NCBI RefSeq assembly: GCF_016125575.1
Contig: NZ_WGLM01000004.1
Coordinates: 560,501-624,500, forward strand
Length of the DNA: 64,000 bases
Origin: Limimaricola sp.
GTDB lineage: Bacteria > Pseudomonadota > Alphaproteobacteria > Rhodobacterales > Rhodobacteraceae
Direction of reading: 5' to 3'
This document shows, in pieces, positions 32,667 through 41,516 of the stretch (positions are counted from its first letter, which is position 1; each line of letters begins with the position of its first letter). The notes under the pieces are model-generated. The model had not been told where the DNA came from, searched no databases, and worked only from the letters and a program-made list of their open reading frames with translations. The translations under genes and the position numbers were made by a program.

Positions 32667-34531
32667 GCGCCCACCTCCGCTTCGGGGTGAATGCAGCGCA
32701 CCTTGCGCAGGCTGCCTCTCAGCCCGATCTCGCCCTGCGCACAGTCCGGCGTGGCCCGGTCGCAGCGCGGGGCAAAGGCGCAGCCTTCGGGCAGCTGGTC
32801 GACCGCGGGGGGCAGGCCGGGGATGGCGGGCAGTTGCCGGCGTCCGCCGCCCAGTTCGGGCACGCAGGCGATCAGCCGGCGGGTATAGGGATGGGCCGGA
32901 TCGGACAGAACCCGCTCTGTCGGCCCCTCCTCTACGATCCGGCCGGCATACATCACCGCCACCCGGTCACAAAGCTGGCCGACGATGCCGAAGTCATGGG
33001 TGATGAACACGATTGCCACGTTCTTGCGCCGCCGCAGGTCGTCAAGCAGGGCGAGCACCTGCGCCTGTACGGTGACATCCAGCGCCGTCGTGGGCTCGTC
33101 CGCGATGATCACCTCGGGCTCGTTGGCCAGCGCCATCGCGATGCCGATGCGCTGACGCATGCCCCCCGACAGCTCGTGCGGGTAGGCCGACAGCCGCGCG
33201 GCGGGGTTGGGAATACGCACATCGGCCAGCAGCTTCAGCGCCCGTTCGCGCGCCTCATGCGCCGAGATGCGATGATGCGAGGTGATCGCCTCGGTCAGCT
33301 GGTCGCCCACGCGGTAAAGCGGGTGCAACGTCGATAGCGGATCCTGGAACACATAGGCCACCTTGTTGCCACGCAGCGCGCGCAGCCGGGCATAGGGCGC
33401 GCCGATCAGGTCCTCGTCCGCCAGCCGCACGGCGCCGCCGGTGATCACGCCAGGGGGCGAGGCGACAAGGCCCATCACGCTGAGCGCCGTCACCGACTTG
33501 CCAGAGCCGCTTTCGCCGATCAGGCCGACGCATTCGCCGGGGGCGATCGACAGGCTGACGCCATTGACGGCGCGATAGACGCGGCGGCCGACGTGGAATT
33601 GCGCCTCCAGATCGTCGATCTGCAGCAGGCCACTGCCCTGTGCTTCGGGCACGTTGCGCCGGGCGACGCGGGTGGCGGCCATCGGCCGGGTCAGCGCGCC
33701 GGATTTCAGCCGGGGATCAAGCGCGTCACGCACCCCGTCACCCAGCAGGTTGATGCTCATCACGATCAGAAAGATCATCACGCCCGGCACGACCGATGTG
33801 TGGGGCGCGGAAATCATCGCCGCGCGCGCCTCTCCCAGCATCGAGCCGAGGTCGGCCTGCGGCGGTTGCGAACCAAGACCGAGGAAGCTGAGGCCCGCGG
33901 TTTCAAGGATCATCCAGCCGATGGTGGTAGACATCGCTATGACGATCACCGGCAGGACGTTGGGCAGAAGCTCGGTCAGGACAATCCGCACATGCCCCTT
34001 GCCGGAGAGCCGCGCCGCGTCGATGAAATCGCGGCTGGCAAGGCCCACCGTGATGCCGCGGATGTTGCGCGCGAAAAAGGGTACGTTGACGGCCGCCACC
34101 GCGATCAGCGCGTTCATCAAGCCCGGGCCGAGAGCGGCAACAATCGCCAGCGCCAGCAGGATGTAGGGAAACGCCATCAGCATGTCGACAAAGCGCATGA
34201 TCGCATTGTCGATCCGCCCGCCGGCATAGCCGGCGATAATGCCGACTGCCGAGCCGATCAGCCCGGCCGCGACCGCGGCGGCAAAGCCCACCGCCAGGCT
34301 CAGCCGCGTGCCCCACAAGAGCCGCGACAGCAGGTCGCGGCCCAACGCATCGGTGCCCAGAAGGTGGCCGGGCGACAGCGGCCGCAAGAACCTGTCGCCC
34401 ATCGCCGTGACATCGGGGTTTTGCAGCGGCAGAACCGGCGTCAATAGCACCAGCGCCACGATGATCGCCAGCACGACACCGCCGATGCCGGCCAGTCGGT
34501 TGCGGAACAGCAGGGCAAAAAACACCCTCAT
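32663..34531 (-). CDS. Fused ABC permease (DppC-like) and ATPase (DppD-like)
   Basis: A 622-residue fusion. Residues 1-290 are a DppC-type permease with six hydrophobic segments, the GTDALGRDLLSRLLWGTRLSL periplasmic motif and EAA loop ending GLSFLGLGSQPPQADLG. Residues about 300-622 are an ATPase with Walker A GESGSGKS, signature LSGGMRQRIGIAMALA, Walker [13 protein letters not shown] and a C-terminal GCAFAPRCDRATPDC tail. Such permease/ATP-binding fusions are known in dipeptide/nickel importers. The gene overlaps dppB-like (4 bp) and dppF-like (4 bp), so the operon is tightly coupled. No frameshift; the join is continuous. Confidence 0.93.
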   Translation of the reverse strand: MRVFFALLFRNRLAGIGGVVLAIIVALVLLTPVLPLQNPDVTAMGDRFLRPLSPGHLLGTDALGRDLLSRLLWGTRLSLAVGFAAAVAAGLIGSAVGIIAGYAGGRIDNAIMRFVDMLMAFPYILLALAIVAALGPGLMNALIAVAAVNVPFFARNIRGITVGLASRDFIDAARLSGKGHVRIVLTELLPNVLPVIVIAMSTTIGWMILETAGLSFLGLGSQPPQADLGSMLGEARAAMISAPHTSVVPGVMIFLIVMSINLLGDGVRDALDPRLKSGALTRPMAATRVARRNVPEAQGSGLLQIDDLEAQFHVGRRVYRAVNGVSLSIAPGECVGLIGESGSGKSVTALSVMGLVASPPGVITGGAVRLADEDLIGAPYARLRALRGNKVAYVFQDPLSTLHPLYRVGDQLTEAITSHHRISAHEARERALKLLADVRIPNPAARLSAYPHELSGGMRQRIGIAMALANEPEVIIADEPTTALDVTVQAQVLALLDDLRRRKNVAIVFITHDFGIVGQLCDRVAVMYAGRIVEEGPTERVLSDPAHPYTRRLIACVPELGGGRRQLPAIPGLPPAVDQLPEGCAFAPRCDRATPDCAQGEIGLRGSLRKVRCIHPEAEVGA

Positions 34532-35475
34532 GTCTTGATCCGCGGGTCAAGCAGGCTTTGCGCGACGTCGACTGCGATGTTGAACAGCACGTAGCAGGCG
34601 GCGACAAAGACCACGCCCCCCTGCACCAGCACGATATCGCGCTTCAGGATCGCGTCGACCAGCATTCGCCCGATGCCGGGCCACTGGAACACCGTTTCGA
34701 TATAGACCGCGCCCGACAGCACGAAACCGGCCTGGATGCCCAGCACCGGAATGACCGAGACCATCGCGGCGCGCAGGGCATGGCCCCAGATCACCCGGCG
34801 TTCATGCACGCCCTTGGCGCGCGCGGTGCGGATGTAGTCCTGCCGCAGCACCTCCAGCATCGCACCGCGGGTCAGCCGCGCGATCACCCCGGTGGCAACG
34901 GCGGCGAGGGCCGTGGCGGGCATGATCAGGTGGCGTAACAGGTCCATCAGGTCGCCACCGCCATAGATCGCATACATGCCCGAAACCGGCAGCCAGCGCA
35001 GATCCACCGCGAACAGAAGGATCATCATCATGCCAAGAAAGAACGCCGGCACCGAGATGCCGATCAGCACCACAAAGGTGATCGCCTTGTCGGCAAACCC
35101 GTATTGCCGCGCGGCCGAGACGACGCCCGCGAGAATGCCGAAGACCGCACACAGGATGAAAGAAGCTCCCGCCAGAACGAGCGTGGCGCTGAAACGCTCC
35201 AGCACCTCGTCCAGCACCGGACGGTTAAGCGCGTAGGACCGGCCCAGATCCCCGTGCAGCAGGTGCCACAGCCACAGCAGGTAACGCTGCCACAGCGGCC
35301 CCTCCAGCCCCAGTTCGCGGTTCAGACGCGCCACGTTGTCGGGCGTGGCATATGAGCCAAGGATGGCCGCGGCCGGATCGCCGGGGATCATCGCCATGAT
35401 CAGGAACACGATCACGGTAATCCCCAGCAGCACCGGCACGGCCGAGATCAGTCGGCGCAGGATATAACGCCCCAT
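34528..35475 (-). CDS. Peptide-type ABC transporter permease (DppB-like)
   Basis: A 315-residue inner-membrane permease with six hydrophobic segments, starting MGRYILRRLISAVPVLLGIT as is usual for DppB/OppB, with the LGLEGPLWQRYLLWLWHLLHGDLG loop and the EAA motif near HALRAAMVSVIPVLGIQAG. It pairs with the permease half of the fusion protein to form the translocation pore. It follows the substrate-binding protein gene with a 55-bp gap on the same strand. Confidence 0.95.
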   Translation of the reverse strand: MGRYILRRLISAVPVLLGITVIVFLIMAMIPGDPAAAILGSYATPDNVARLNRELGLEGPLWQRYLLWLWHLLHGDLGRSYALNRPVLDEVLERFSATLVLAGASFILCAVFGILAGVVSAARQYGFADKAITFVVLIGISVPAFFLGMMMILLFAVDLRWLPVSGMYAIYGGGDLMDLLRHLIMPATALAAVATGVIARLTRGAMLEVLRQDYIRTARAKGVHERRVIWGHALRAAMVSVIPVLGIQAGFVLSGAVYIETVFQWPGIGRMLVDAILKRDIVLVQGGVVFVAACYVLFNIAVDVAQSLLDPRIKT

Positions 35476-35530
35476 TGCACCGCCCTTTCAGGTTGGGCGC
35501 GCGACCGGTCGGCGCGCGCCCTGCTGCCCG

Positions 35531-37111
35531 TCAGCTTTTCACGACGCCTTGCAATTGCAAGAAGAACGACGGCTCCAGCGAGAAGTTGCTGACCTTGTCG
35601 TTGGTCACCGCGTTCTGCTTCCAGTTGGCGACGAAGACCCACGGCGCGTCGTCATGCACGATCTGCTGCATCTGCTTGTAAAGCGTGGCGCGCTCGGCCT
35701 GATCGGTCGAGGTCCGCGCAGCGTCGAGCAGTTTGTCGACCTCGGGGTTCGAATAGTAGCCCGAGTTGAAGCCGCCCTTGTCGGGCCAGGCGGCGGTACG
35801 CAGGGCAAGGTAGGGCAAGGTATCTGGGTCGTTGGTCATCCAGGCCATTTCGGCCATGTCGGCCTTGCCCTCCAGCCCCGGGTTCACCTTGCCAAGGAAG
35901 GTGTTCCACTCGAAGGTCTCGATCTTCACCTTGAAGCCCACCGCCGCAAGGTCTGCCTGGATCGCGGTACCCATCGCCACCGGATCGAGCATGCCCGAGC
36001 CGCCTTGCGTGACGTAGAAGGTGATCTCGGGCGCTTCCTGCCCCGCTTCCTTCAGCAGCGCGCGCGCCTTGTCGGGATCGTAGGGATAGGGCTGCAGTGA
36101 CTTGTCATAGGCCCACGCAAAGGCGGGCGGCGTCGGCCCTGCGGCGACCACGGCGGTGCCTTCAAGCACATCGTTGCAAATCGCCTCCTTGTTGATGGCA
36201 AAGTTGGCAGCCTGGCGCACGCGCTTGTCGGCAAATGGGCCCTCCTTGCAGTCGAGGATCAGGAACCACAGGTGCGGACCCGCCTGTTCGACCACGTCGA
36301 ACTGCGGCGGCGTGAACTGTGCCAGCGAGGTTGGCGGCACCTCGACCATCAGGTCGATGCCACCGGCCAGCATTTCGGCCACGCGCGTGTTGGCGTCGGT
36401 GATTGGGCGGAAGATGACAGCCTGCGTCGCGGCTTTGTCGCCCCAATATGCGTCGTTGCGTTCGATGATGACGCTTTCGTTCGACTTCCAGGACTTGAAC
36501 TTGAACGGCCCGGTGCCGACCGGGTTACGGCCAAAGTCCTTGCCATCCTTGGCCACCGCAGTGGGCGAGACCAGCAGGCCGGTCGGATAGGCGAGGTTGG
36601 ACAGGAACGGCGCATAAGGCGCGTTGAGCTTGAAGTGGACGGTCTGCGGATCGACCACGGTCGTCTCGGTCACGGCCGAGAAGAAGAACGACAACGGGAA
36701 CGGGCCGGTGTCATGGTAGGGGTGCGTATCGACCAGCATCCGGTCGAAGTTGAACTTGACGGCGTCCGCGTCAAACGGCGTGCCGTCGTGGAACTTGACG
36801 CCCGACCGCAGCTTGAAGGTGTATTCGGTGCCGTCCTCGCTGATCGTCCAGCTTTCCGCCAAGGCGGGTTCGACTTCCAGCGTGCCGTGCTTGTAGCGCA
36901 CCAGCCCCTCGTAAAGGTTCACCAGAATCCGGAAATCGTTCACGGCCGTGTCGGCGGCCGGGTCAAGCGATTGCGGCTCTGCCACCTGGCCCACGACCAG
37001 AACACCGGGTGGAGTTTCGGCCCAAGCGATCGCCGGGCTCAGGGCGGTGGTGGCCAGCAGGCTCGCCGACAGGCGGCCAAAGGCACGGCGGGTTAGGATG
37101 GGTGAAGACAT
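35531..37111 (-). CDS. Peptide-type ABC transporter substrate-binding protein
   Basis: A 526-residue periplasmic binding protein of SBP family 5. The N-terminus SSPILTRRAFGRLSASLLATTALSPAIAWA (seen as RR, hydrophobic core, AWA site) looks like a Tat or Sec signal with twin Arg. The mature part has the family motifs YEGLVRYKHG, LAESWTISEDGTEYTFKLR and VKFHDGTPFDADAVKFNFDRM. ATG 37111 is chosen because GGGGAG lies 9 bp upstream; a GTG at 37117 is closer than usual. First gene of the minus-strand ABC operon. The ligand is not deducible. Confidence 0.94.
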   Translation of the reverse strand: MSSPILTRRAFGRLSASLLATTALSPAIAWAETPPGVLVVGQVAEPQSLDPAADTAVNDFRILVNLYEGLVRYKHGTLEVEPALAESWTISEDGTEYTFKLRSGVKFHDGTPFDADAVKFNFDRMLVDTHPYHDTGPFPLSFFFSAVTETTVVDPQTVHFKLNAPYAPFLSNLAYPTGLLVSPTAVAKDGKDFGRNPVGTGPFKFKSWKSNESVIIERNDAYWGDKAATQAVIFRPITDANTRVAEMLAGGIDLMVEVPPTSLAQFTPPQFDVVEQAGPHLWFLILDCKEGPFADKRVRQAANFAINKEAICNDVLEGTAVVAAGPTPPAFAWAYDKSLQPYPYDPDKARALLKEAGQEAPEITFYVTQGGSGMLDPVAMGTAIQADLAAVGFKVKIETFEWNTFLGKVNPGLEGKADMAEMAWMTNDPDTLPYLALRTAAWPDKGGFNSGYYSNPEVDKLLDAARTSTDQAERATLYKQMQQIVHDDAPWVFVANWKQNAVTNDKVSNFSLEPSFFLQLQGVVKS

Positions 37112-37150
37112 GAGCACAGACTCCCCGAATGGCGTTGCATGATGAGTCTA

Positions 37151-37194
37151 ATTGATCATGATAATTTTTCCTGGTCAAAATATTTATGATAAAT
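37151..37194. promoter_or_regulatory. AT-rich palindromes in the divergent promoter region
   Basis: ATTTATGATAAAT (37182-37194) is a perfect 6-1-6 inverted repeat. ATTGATCATGATAAT (37151-37165) is a second, imperfect palindrome. Both share ATGATAA, 29 bp apart. They lie between the ABC operon start and the DUF1028 start in a stretch much more AT-rich than its surroundings. They are good candidates for the GntR/FadR-family operator and the -10 regions of both transcripts. Confidence 0.45.
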
Positions 37195-37220
37195 TGGAAG
37201 CAAGGGAACGGAGACTGCCT

Positions 37221-37883
37221 ATGACCTACTCGATTCTTGCGCGCGATGCGGAAACAGGCGCCCTTGGTGGTGCGGCGGCGACCGGCAGCCTTTGTGTCGG
37301 CGGTTGGGTTTTGCGCGGGGATTCGGTTTGCGGGCTGTCAGCCTCGCAAGGTGCCGCACCATCGACGTTTTGGGGCGAGGACGTTCTGGCGGCCATGCGC
37401 GAGGGCGAGGAACCGGCCGCGGCTGTCGCGCGGATCACCGGCGCCGACCGTGGCCGCGACTGGCGACAGCTCTCTGCACTGGATCGGCAGGGGCGGACGG
37501 CCGCCTTCACCGGTGACAGCAACACGCGTTGGCGCGGTTCCGTCATTGACCGAGACCTTGTCGTGGCCGGAAACCTGCTTGTCGGTCCAGAGGTTCTGGA
37601 GGCTGTCCTTGAAGGATACCGCTCTGCCACCGGCGGGTTCGCCGAACGGCTCATCGCCGCGCTGGCGGCAGGAGAAACCGTCGGCGGCGACAGCCGAGGG
37701 CTGCAATCGGCGGCCCTGCTGGTGGTATCGGACGACGCGCCGCCCCTGACGCTGCGGGTCGATTGGGCCGAAGCGCCCGTCCAGAGCCTGCAAGCGCTGT
37801 ATCAGCGTACCCGCGACCCGTCATACGCCACATGGCTGCCGACGGTGCCGACGCGTGCAGACCGCGAGCGCGGTCATGGCTGA
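37221..37883 (+). CDS. DUF1028 family protein (Ntn-hydrolase-like)
   Basis: A 220-residue protein whose N-terminus MTYSILARDAETGALGGAAAT and following SASQGAAPSTFWGEDVL are the family landmarks; DUF1028 proteins have an Ntn-hydrolase fold and no settled activity. GGAG lies about 8 bp upstream of ATG 37221. It is the first gene divergent from the peptide-type ABC operon and overlaps the M20 hydrolase gene by 8 bp, so it probably belongs to the same uptake and hydrolysis pathway. Confidence 0.85.
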   Translation: MTYSILARDAETGALGGAAATGSLCVGGWVLRGDSVCGLSASQGAAPSTFWGEDVLAAMREGEEPAAAVARITGADRGRDWRQLSALDRQGRTAAFTGDSNTRWRGSVIDRDLVVAGNLLVGPEVLEAVLEGYRSATGGFAERLIAALAAGETVGGDSRGLQSAALLVVSDDAPPLTLRVDWAEAPVQSLQALYQRTRDPSYATWLPTVPTRADRERGHG

Positions 37884-39114
37884 TATTGACCCGGGCCGCG
37901 AAGCAGCACGGCGGCTTGACCGCATCGCCCAGGCCTCCGAGGCCGGCGCTGGCGTCACAAGGTTACCCTTCACCGCGCAACATCGCGCCGCGGTCGAGCT
38001 TATTTCAACCTGGATGCAGGATGCCGGGCTTGCGGTGCGCATGGACGCCGCAGGAACGCTGATCGGGCGACAGGAAGGACCGGACGGCGCTGCAACGCTG
38101 CTGATGGGGTCGCATCAGGACAGTGTGCGCAATGGCGGTGCGTTCGACGGGATCATGGGCGTCATCTTGCCTCTTCTGGCGCTTGAGAGTTTGCGGGATA
38201 TGGGCGTTTCGTTGCCCTTCGCCGTCGAGGTTCTGGCCTTTGCCGATGAAGAAGGCGTGCGCTTTCCAACCGCCTTGATGGGGCCGCGAACGCTGGCGGG
38301 CACCTTTGATATGTCGGCGCTTGACCTGCGCGATGCCAACGGCACCTCGCTGGGACAAGCGATGCGTGAATATGGCCTTGATCCCACGGACCTGCCCGGC
38401 CTGCGACGCGACCCGCGCACGCTGTTGGGGTATGTCGAGACACATATCGAACAGGGCCCCGTTCTGCAGCACGAGGGCCTGCCCGTGGGCATCGTCACCG
38501 CGATTTGCGGGATCGAGCGCCACATCGTGACCTTGACCGGCCAGGCGGCACATGCAGGAACCACGCCGATGTCGTTGCGCCGCGATGCGCTGGCGGGGGC
38601 CGCCGAACTGGTGCTCGCGGTGGAAAGCCACGCCGCTGGCGTGCCGGGTCTGCTGGCCACGGTTGGCCAACTATCGATCGAACCGAACGTGGTGAACGCC
38701 GTACCGGGGCGGACATCTTTGACGATCGAAGTGCGCGCGCCGGACGACGGGACAAGAGAAGCGGCGGGGCGCGAGATCACAGCCATGGCGCGGGATATCG
38801 CGACCCGCCGTCAGCTGGCCGTGGTGTCTGAACGCACCTACGCCCAGCCGGCAACGCGCTGCGATCCCGACCTGAGTGATCGACTGGAAAAGGCAGCCCG
38901 CCGTGCCGTCGGACAGACCGTGCGGCTGGCCTCGGGCGCGACACATGACGCCTCGGCGATGGCCGATCTCTGTCCGGTCGCGATGCTTTTCGTCGCCTGC
39001 CGCGATGGCGTCAGCCACAACCCCCGTGAACACGCCAGTGCCAGCGCGATGGGGCAAGCGGTGTTGGTGTTGAAAGAGTTCCTGCGCCAGACTGCTGCCG
39101 ACCTGAGCTCGTAA
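37876..39114 (+). CDS. M20-family amidohydrolase (allantoate / N-carbamoyl amino acid type)
   Basis: A 412-residue Zn-dependent hydrolase of the hydantoinase/carbamoylase subfamily (AllC, beta-ureidopropionase). Metal and substrate motifs: GSHQDSVRNGGAFDG, ADEEGVRFP, ETHIEQGP, GQAAHAGTTPM, and C-terminal SGATHDA with GVSHNP. It should cleave a ureido or carbamoyl amide in the cytoplasm. The start at 37876 lies 8 bp inside DUF1028. Adjacent transporter genes suggest an imported N-carbamoyl or ureido substrate. It could also supply the allantoate amidohydrolase step absent from the purine cluster 18 kb away; that is speculative. Confidence 0.9.
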   Translation: MADIDPGREAARRLDRIAQASEAGAGVTRLPFTAQHRAAVELISTWMQDAGLAVRMDAAGTLIGRQEGPDGAATLLMGSHQDSVRNGGAFDGIMGVILPLLALESLRDMGVSLPFAVEVLAFADEEGVRFPTALMGPRTLAGTFDMSALDLRDANGTSLGQAMREYGLDPTDLPGLRRDPRTLLGYVETHIEQGPVLQHEGLPVGIVTAICGIERHIVTLTGQAAHAGTTPMSLRRDALAGAAELVLAVESHAAGVPGLLATVGQLSIEPNVVNAVPGRTSLTIEVRAPDDGTREAAGREITAMARDIATRRQLAVVSERTYAQPATRCDPDLSDRLEKAARRAVGQTVRLASGATHDASAMADLCPVAMLFVACRDGVSHNPREHASASAMGQAVLVLKEFLRQTAADLSS

Positions 39115-39127
39115 AGTTGCTTGTCAG

Positions 39128-39300
39128 GTCGTGGCAATTCCCACGCCGGCTCATGCTGGCATTCAGATTGTGCTGGCGTGGACACGTTTGCCACTCACGG
39201 CTGGTGAACTGCGATCCCTGATCGGAACGTGTCATCCCCCGGCGCTTTGGTTTGCGTCGCCAGACAGCAGCCAGCAGCGCCTGTAACGCCAAATCAGTTG
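39128..39300 (-). pseudogene. IS3-family transposase remnant 1 (rve integrase core fragment)
   Basis: Minus-strand codons 39292 to 39128 read LALQALLAAVWRRKPK...SDQGSQFTSREWQ...MSRRGNCHD, the well-known catalytic-core segment of an IS3-group OrfB. It lacks the N-terminal half, and after NCHD (normally followed by NAVAESFF) the sequence switches to the end of the M20 hydrolase region. No IS ends are visible on this fragment. It abuts remnant 2 at about 39300. Confidence 0.8.
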
Positions 39301-39423
39301 GCCGAACCGCCGCCGTTCCGACGACGGTTCCCTCAGGCGCGCCCGCAGGTCAGCATCCTCCGATCGCGTTGGTGGGTGCCGATCCACACGGGCATCAATC
39401 CCCGCCAAAACACAAGCCTTCCG
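39301..39423 (-). pseudogene. IS3-family transposase remnant 2 (HTH_21 region fragment)
   Basis: Minus-strand codons 39423 to 39301 read RKACVLAGIDARVDRHPPTR then SEDADLRARLREPSSERRRFG, which is the N-terminal OrfB region of a different IS3 subgroup (normally continuing GYRRLH). It stops exactly where remnant 1 begins and in another frame, so the two are separate pieces joined by deletion or nested insertion. Confidence 0.7.
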
Positions 39424-39424
39424 C

Positions 39425-39659
39425 TGCCAGTATGCCACCGAAAAGTTGGAGGCTCGGGGCAGATACTACAACGAGGAACCGCCAGGCGGCGCGATCGGAC
39501 TGAACGTCCCGATCGCCATGCACTTTCCCGATGACGCAGCCAGCCCGTCATCATGATCAAAGCCGGAAAACTCCAAGATCCGGCTGTCCAAGCTTGGGGA
39601 GCAGAGCAAGGTCGGGGCGGACTCTAACTCAAACTGGCGGAGGAATGGGGCTCAGGTCA
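39425..39659 (+). pseudogene. IS3-family remnant 3 (OrfB C-terminus plus right end)
   Basis: Plus-strand codons 39434-39556 read ATEKLEARGRYYNEEPPG then GAIGLNVPIAMHFPDDAAS and a stop, a degraded form of the IS3 OrfB tail (LEAWRRYYNEERPHGAIG). The following 100 bp end in GGAATGGGGCTCAGGTCA at 39642-39659. Reversed, this starts TGACCTGAGCCCC, which looks like an intact terminal inverted repeat. The end lies 5 bp from the AraC-family gene stop. Confidence 0.75.
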
Positions 39660-39664
39660 TGGAG

Positions 39665-40690
39665 TTACGCCAACGCCCCGCCCGCTGCACGGAACGCGGC
39701 CGGGGTGCGCCCGGTCCAGCGGCGGAAGGCGCGTACGAAGGAGGAAGCCTCGGAGAAGCCGACAAGATAGGCGGTCTCGTTCACCGACACCTTGCGTGCG
39801 GCGAGGTAGTCTGCGGCCATCCGGCAGCGCAGTTCGTCGAACACCTCGGCAAAGGTCACGCCCTCCGCCTTCAGCCGGCGATAGAGCGTCTGCCGGCTCA
39901 TCCCCATCGCCGCTGCCACCGCTTCGACCGTCACCTCGCCCTTGTGCAGGATCGGCAAGAGATAGGCCTCGATCCGCCCGCGCAGGCTATCGGCCAGGAC
40001 GAGTTCTGCCATCAGCGCGTCGGCCCGCTCCGCGAAAAGGCCGAAGACATAGCCGCTGTGCGCGTCGAACTCCTGGGTGAGCCAGTCCGGCGCGATCAGA
40101 AGCGCGTTGCGCCCGGCTGCGAAAGTGACCGGGCAACGCAGGACCTCGCCATAGGTGGCGGCATGGCCGGGCGCCGGGTGGGTGACCTCGATCTTCAGCG
40201 CGAAGGGCCGCTCGGGAAACTCGTGACGAAACTCGCTCTCGAACCGGGCGAAGCTCGACTCGGTCAGCTCAGGAAAGCTGTTCGGGTCGGGTCGGTTGTC
40301 GACAATCCAGACCCCTTCCGGCCCCGGCTCGACCGTGAAACGTTCGCCGTCCATCACGTCGACCTCGACCATCAGGCGGGCATACCGATTGAGCTGGACG
40401 AGGCTCTCGGCCATGTTCGGGCAGGTGTGGACGATCAGACCCACCACCGACATATCCTCGATCCGCGTGTCGATCGCGTGGTGGAGCATCAGGGCCGGGT
40501 CGTCGGTCAGCCGCTTGGCCGTCGCGATCAGCGCCTTGTAGAGCGCGAGCGGGATGCGCGCGTCCTGGTCCTCGAGATCGGCGGCGGTGAGCCCGACGCT
40601 GCGCGTGAGCGCCGTCGCATCGGCGCCCCTATGGGCGACGTAGTCGACGACCGAGCGGACAAGGCCTGCCGCCACGGTGGGTGTCTTCAT
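39665..40690 (-). CDS. AraC-family transcriptional regulator (OruR-type)
   Basis: A 341-residue regulator with an N-terminal arabinose-binding-like domain of the type found in OruR/ArgR-like AraC proteins (about residues 20-205) and a C-terminal double helix-turn-helix (VTVEAVAAAMGMSRQTLYRRLKAEG, then VSVNETAYLVGFSEASSFVRAFRRWTG). MKTPTVAAG at 40690 has GAGG 5 bp upstream; the longer frame to 40828 is not needed. It diverges from the DUF4386 gene (151 bp), a probable target. Confidence 0.92.
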   Translation of the reverse strand: MKTPTVAAGLVRSVVDYVAHRGADATALTRSVGLTAADLEDQDARIPLALYKALIATAKRLTDDPALMLHHAIDTRIEDMSVVGLIVHTCPNMAESLVQLNRYARLMVEVDVMDGERFTVEPGPEGVWIVDNRPDPNSFPELTESSFARFESEFRHEFPERPFALKIEVTHPAPGHAATYGEVLRCPVTFAAGRNALLIAPDWLTQEFDAHSGYVFGLFAERADALMAELVLADSLRGRIEAYLLPILHKGEVTVEAVAAAMGMSRQTLYRRLKAEGVTFAEVFDELRCRMAADYLAARKVSVNETAYLVGFSEASSFVRAFRRWTGRTPAAFRAAGGALA

Positions 40691-40841
40691 CGGATCCTCG
40701 CGCGTTTGACGCCAGCCTAGCACCCGTTGGTACGATCGGCCAACGCTTTGGAACGCGCGGTCATGGGGCGGGTGGGGCATCCGGCCTATCCCTTGGGCAT
40801 CGAAACGCCAAGGCGCCCCGGCGCTCAACAGGAGATGAACG

Positions 40842-41501
40842 ATGAGAGATCTGAAACGCTTCGGCGCCGCGGCTGCCCTGCTTTGCGCGCTGACCTATGT
40901 CTACGGCTTTGCCCTGATGCTGACCGTGCTGGCCCCCTCCGGGATCGGTGCCGAGCATGCCGACCCGGCGACGACCGTCACCTTCTTCGCCGCCCACCAC
41001 GGGCTGGTCAGCTCTTGGTACTTGGCGATTTACGTCGTCAACGGCCTCGCGCTCGCCGTGCTCGCGGTGGCGATGTGGGACCGGTTCCGCCCCTACCTGC
41101 CGGGGCTCGCCCAGGTGGCGCTGACCATCGGCGCGCTATGGGCCACGCTGGTCGTGGGCGCCGGCATGGTCGCCAATGTCGGCCTTGCCGCGGTGGTCGA
41201 CATCCATGCCGCTGACCCGGTCGAGGCCGCCCGGCTCTGGCGCGTGGTCGAGATGGTCGAGAACGGCCTTGGTGGCGGCAACGAGATCGCCGGCGGCATC
41301 TGGGCGATGCTGATCGGGGTGGCGGTGCTCAAGACCGGGCTGATGTCGCGCGCATTCGGCTGGGTCAGCCTCGCGATCGGCGCGGCCGGGTTGTCGACGG
41401 TCCTGCCGGCGCTCGCACCGGTGACCGGGGCGGTGTTCGGGCTCGGCTACATCGCCTGGTTCGCCTGGGCCGGCGTGGCCCTCCTGCGCCCAGTCGACTG
41501 A
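40842..41501 (+). CDS. DUF4386 family membrane protein
   Basis: A 219-residue protein with six to seven hydrophobic segments; family-like features include the N-terminal LLCALTYVYGFALML, a loop with HADPATTVTFFAAHH and the C-terminal AFGWVSLAIGAAGL. Function unknown. AGGAGA lies 7 bp upstream of ATG 40842. It is followed by a strong 11-bp hairpin. It is probably controlled by the divergent AraC-type regulator. Confidence 0.85.
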   Translation: MRDLKRFGAAAALLCALTYVYGFALMLTVLAPSGIGAEHADPATTVTFFAAHHGLVSSWYLAIYVVNGLALAVLAVAMWDRFRPYLPGLAQVALTIGALWATLVVGAGMVANVGLAAVVDIHAADPVEAARLWRVVEMVENGLGGGNEIAGGIWAMLIGVAVLKTGLMSRAFGWVSLAIGAAGLSTVLPALAPVTGAVFGLGYIAWFAWAGVALLRPVD

Positions 41502-41516
41502 TCTGCCATTCTACCC

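Noticed and set aside
34536-34551. FNR-like TTGATCCGCGGGTCAA
   Set aside because: Spacer is 6, not 4, one arm is GTCAA, and it lies at the coding end of the DppB-like gene.
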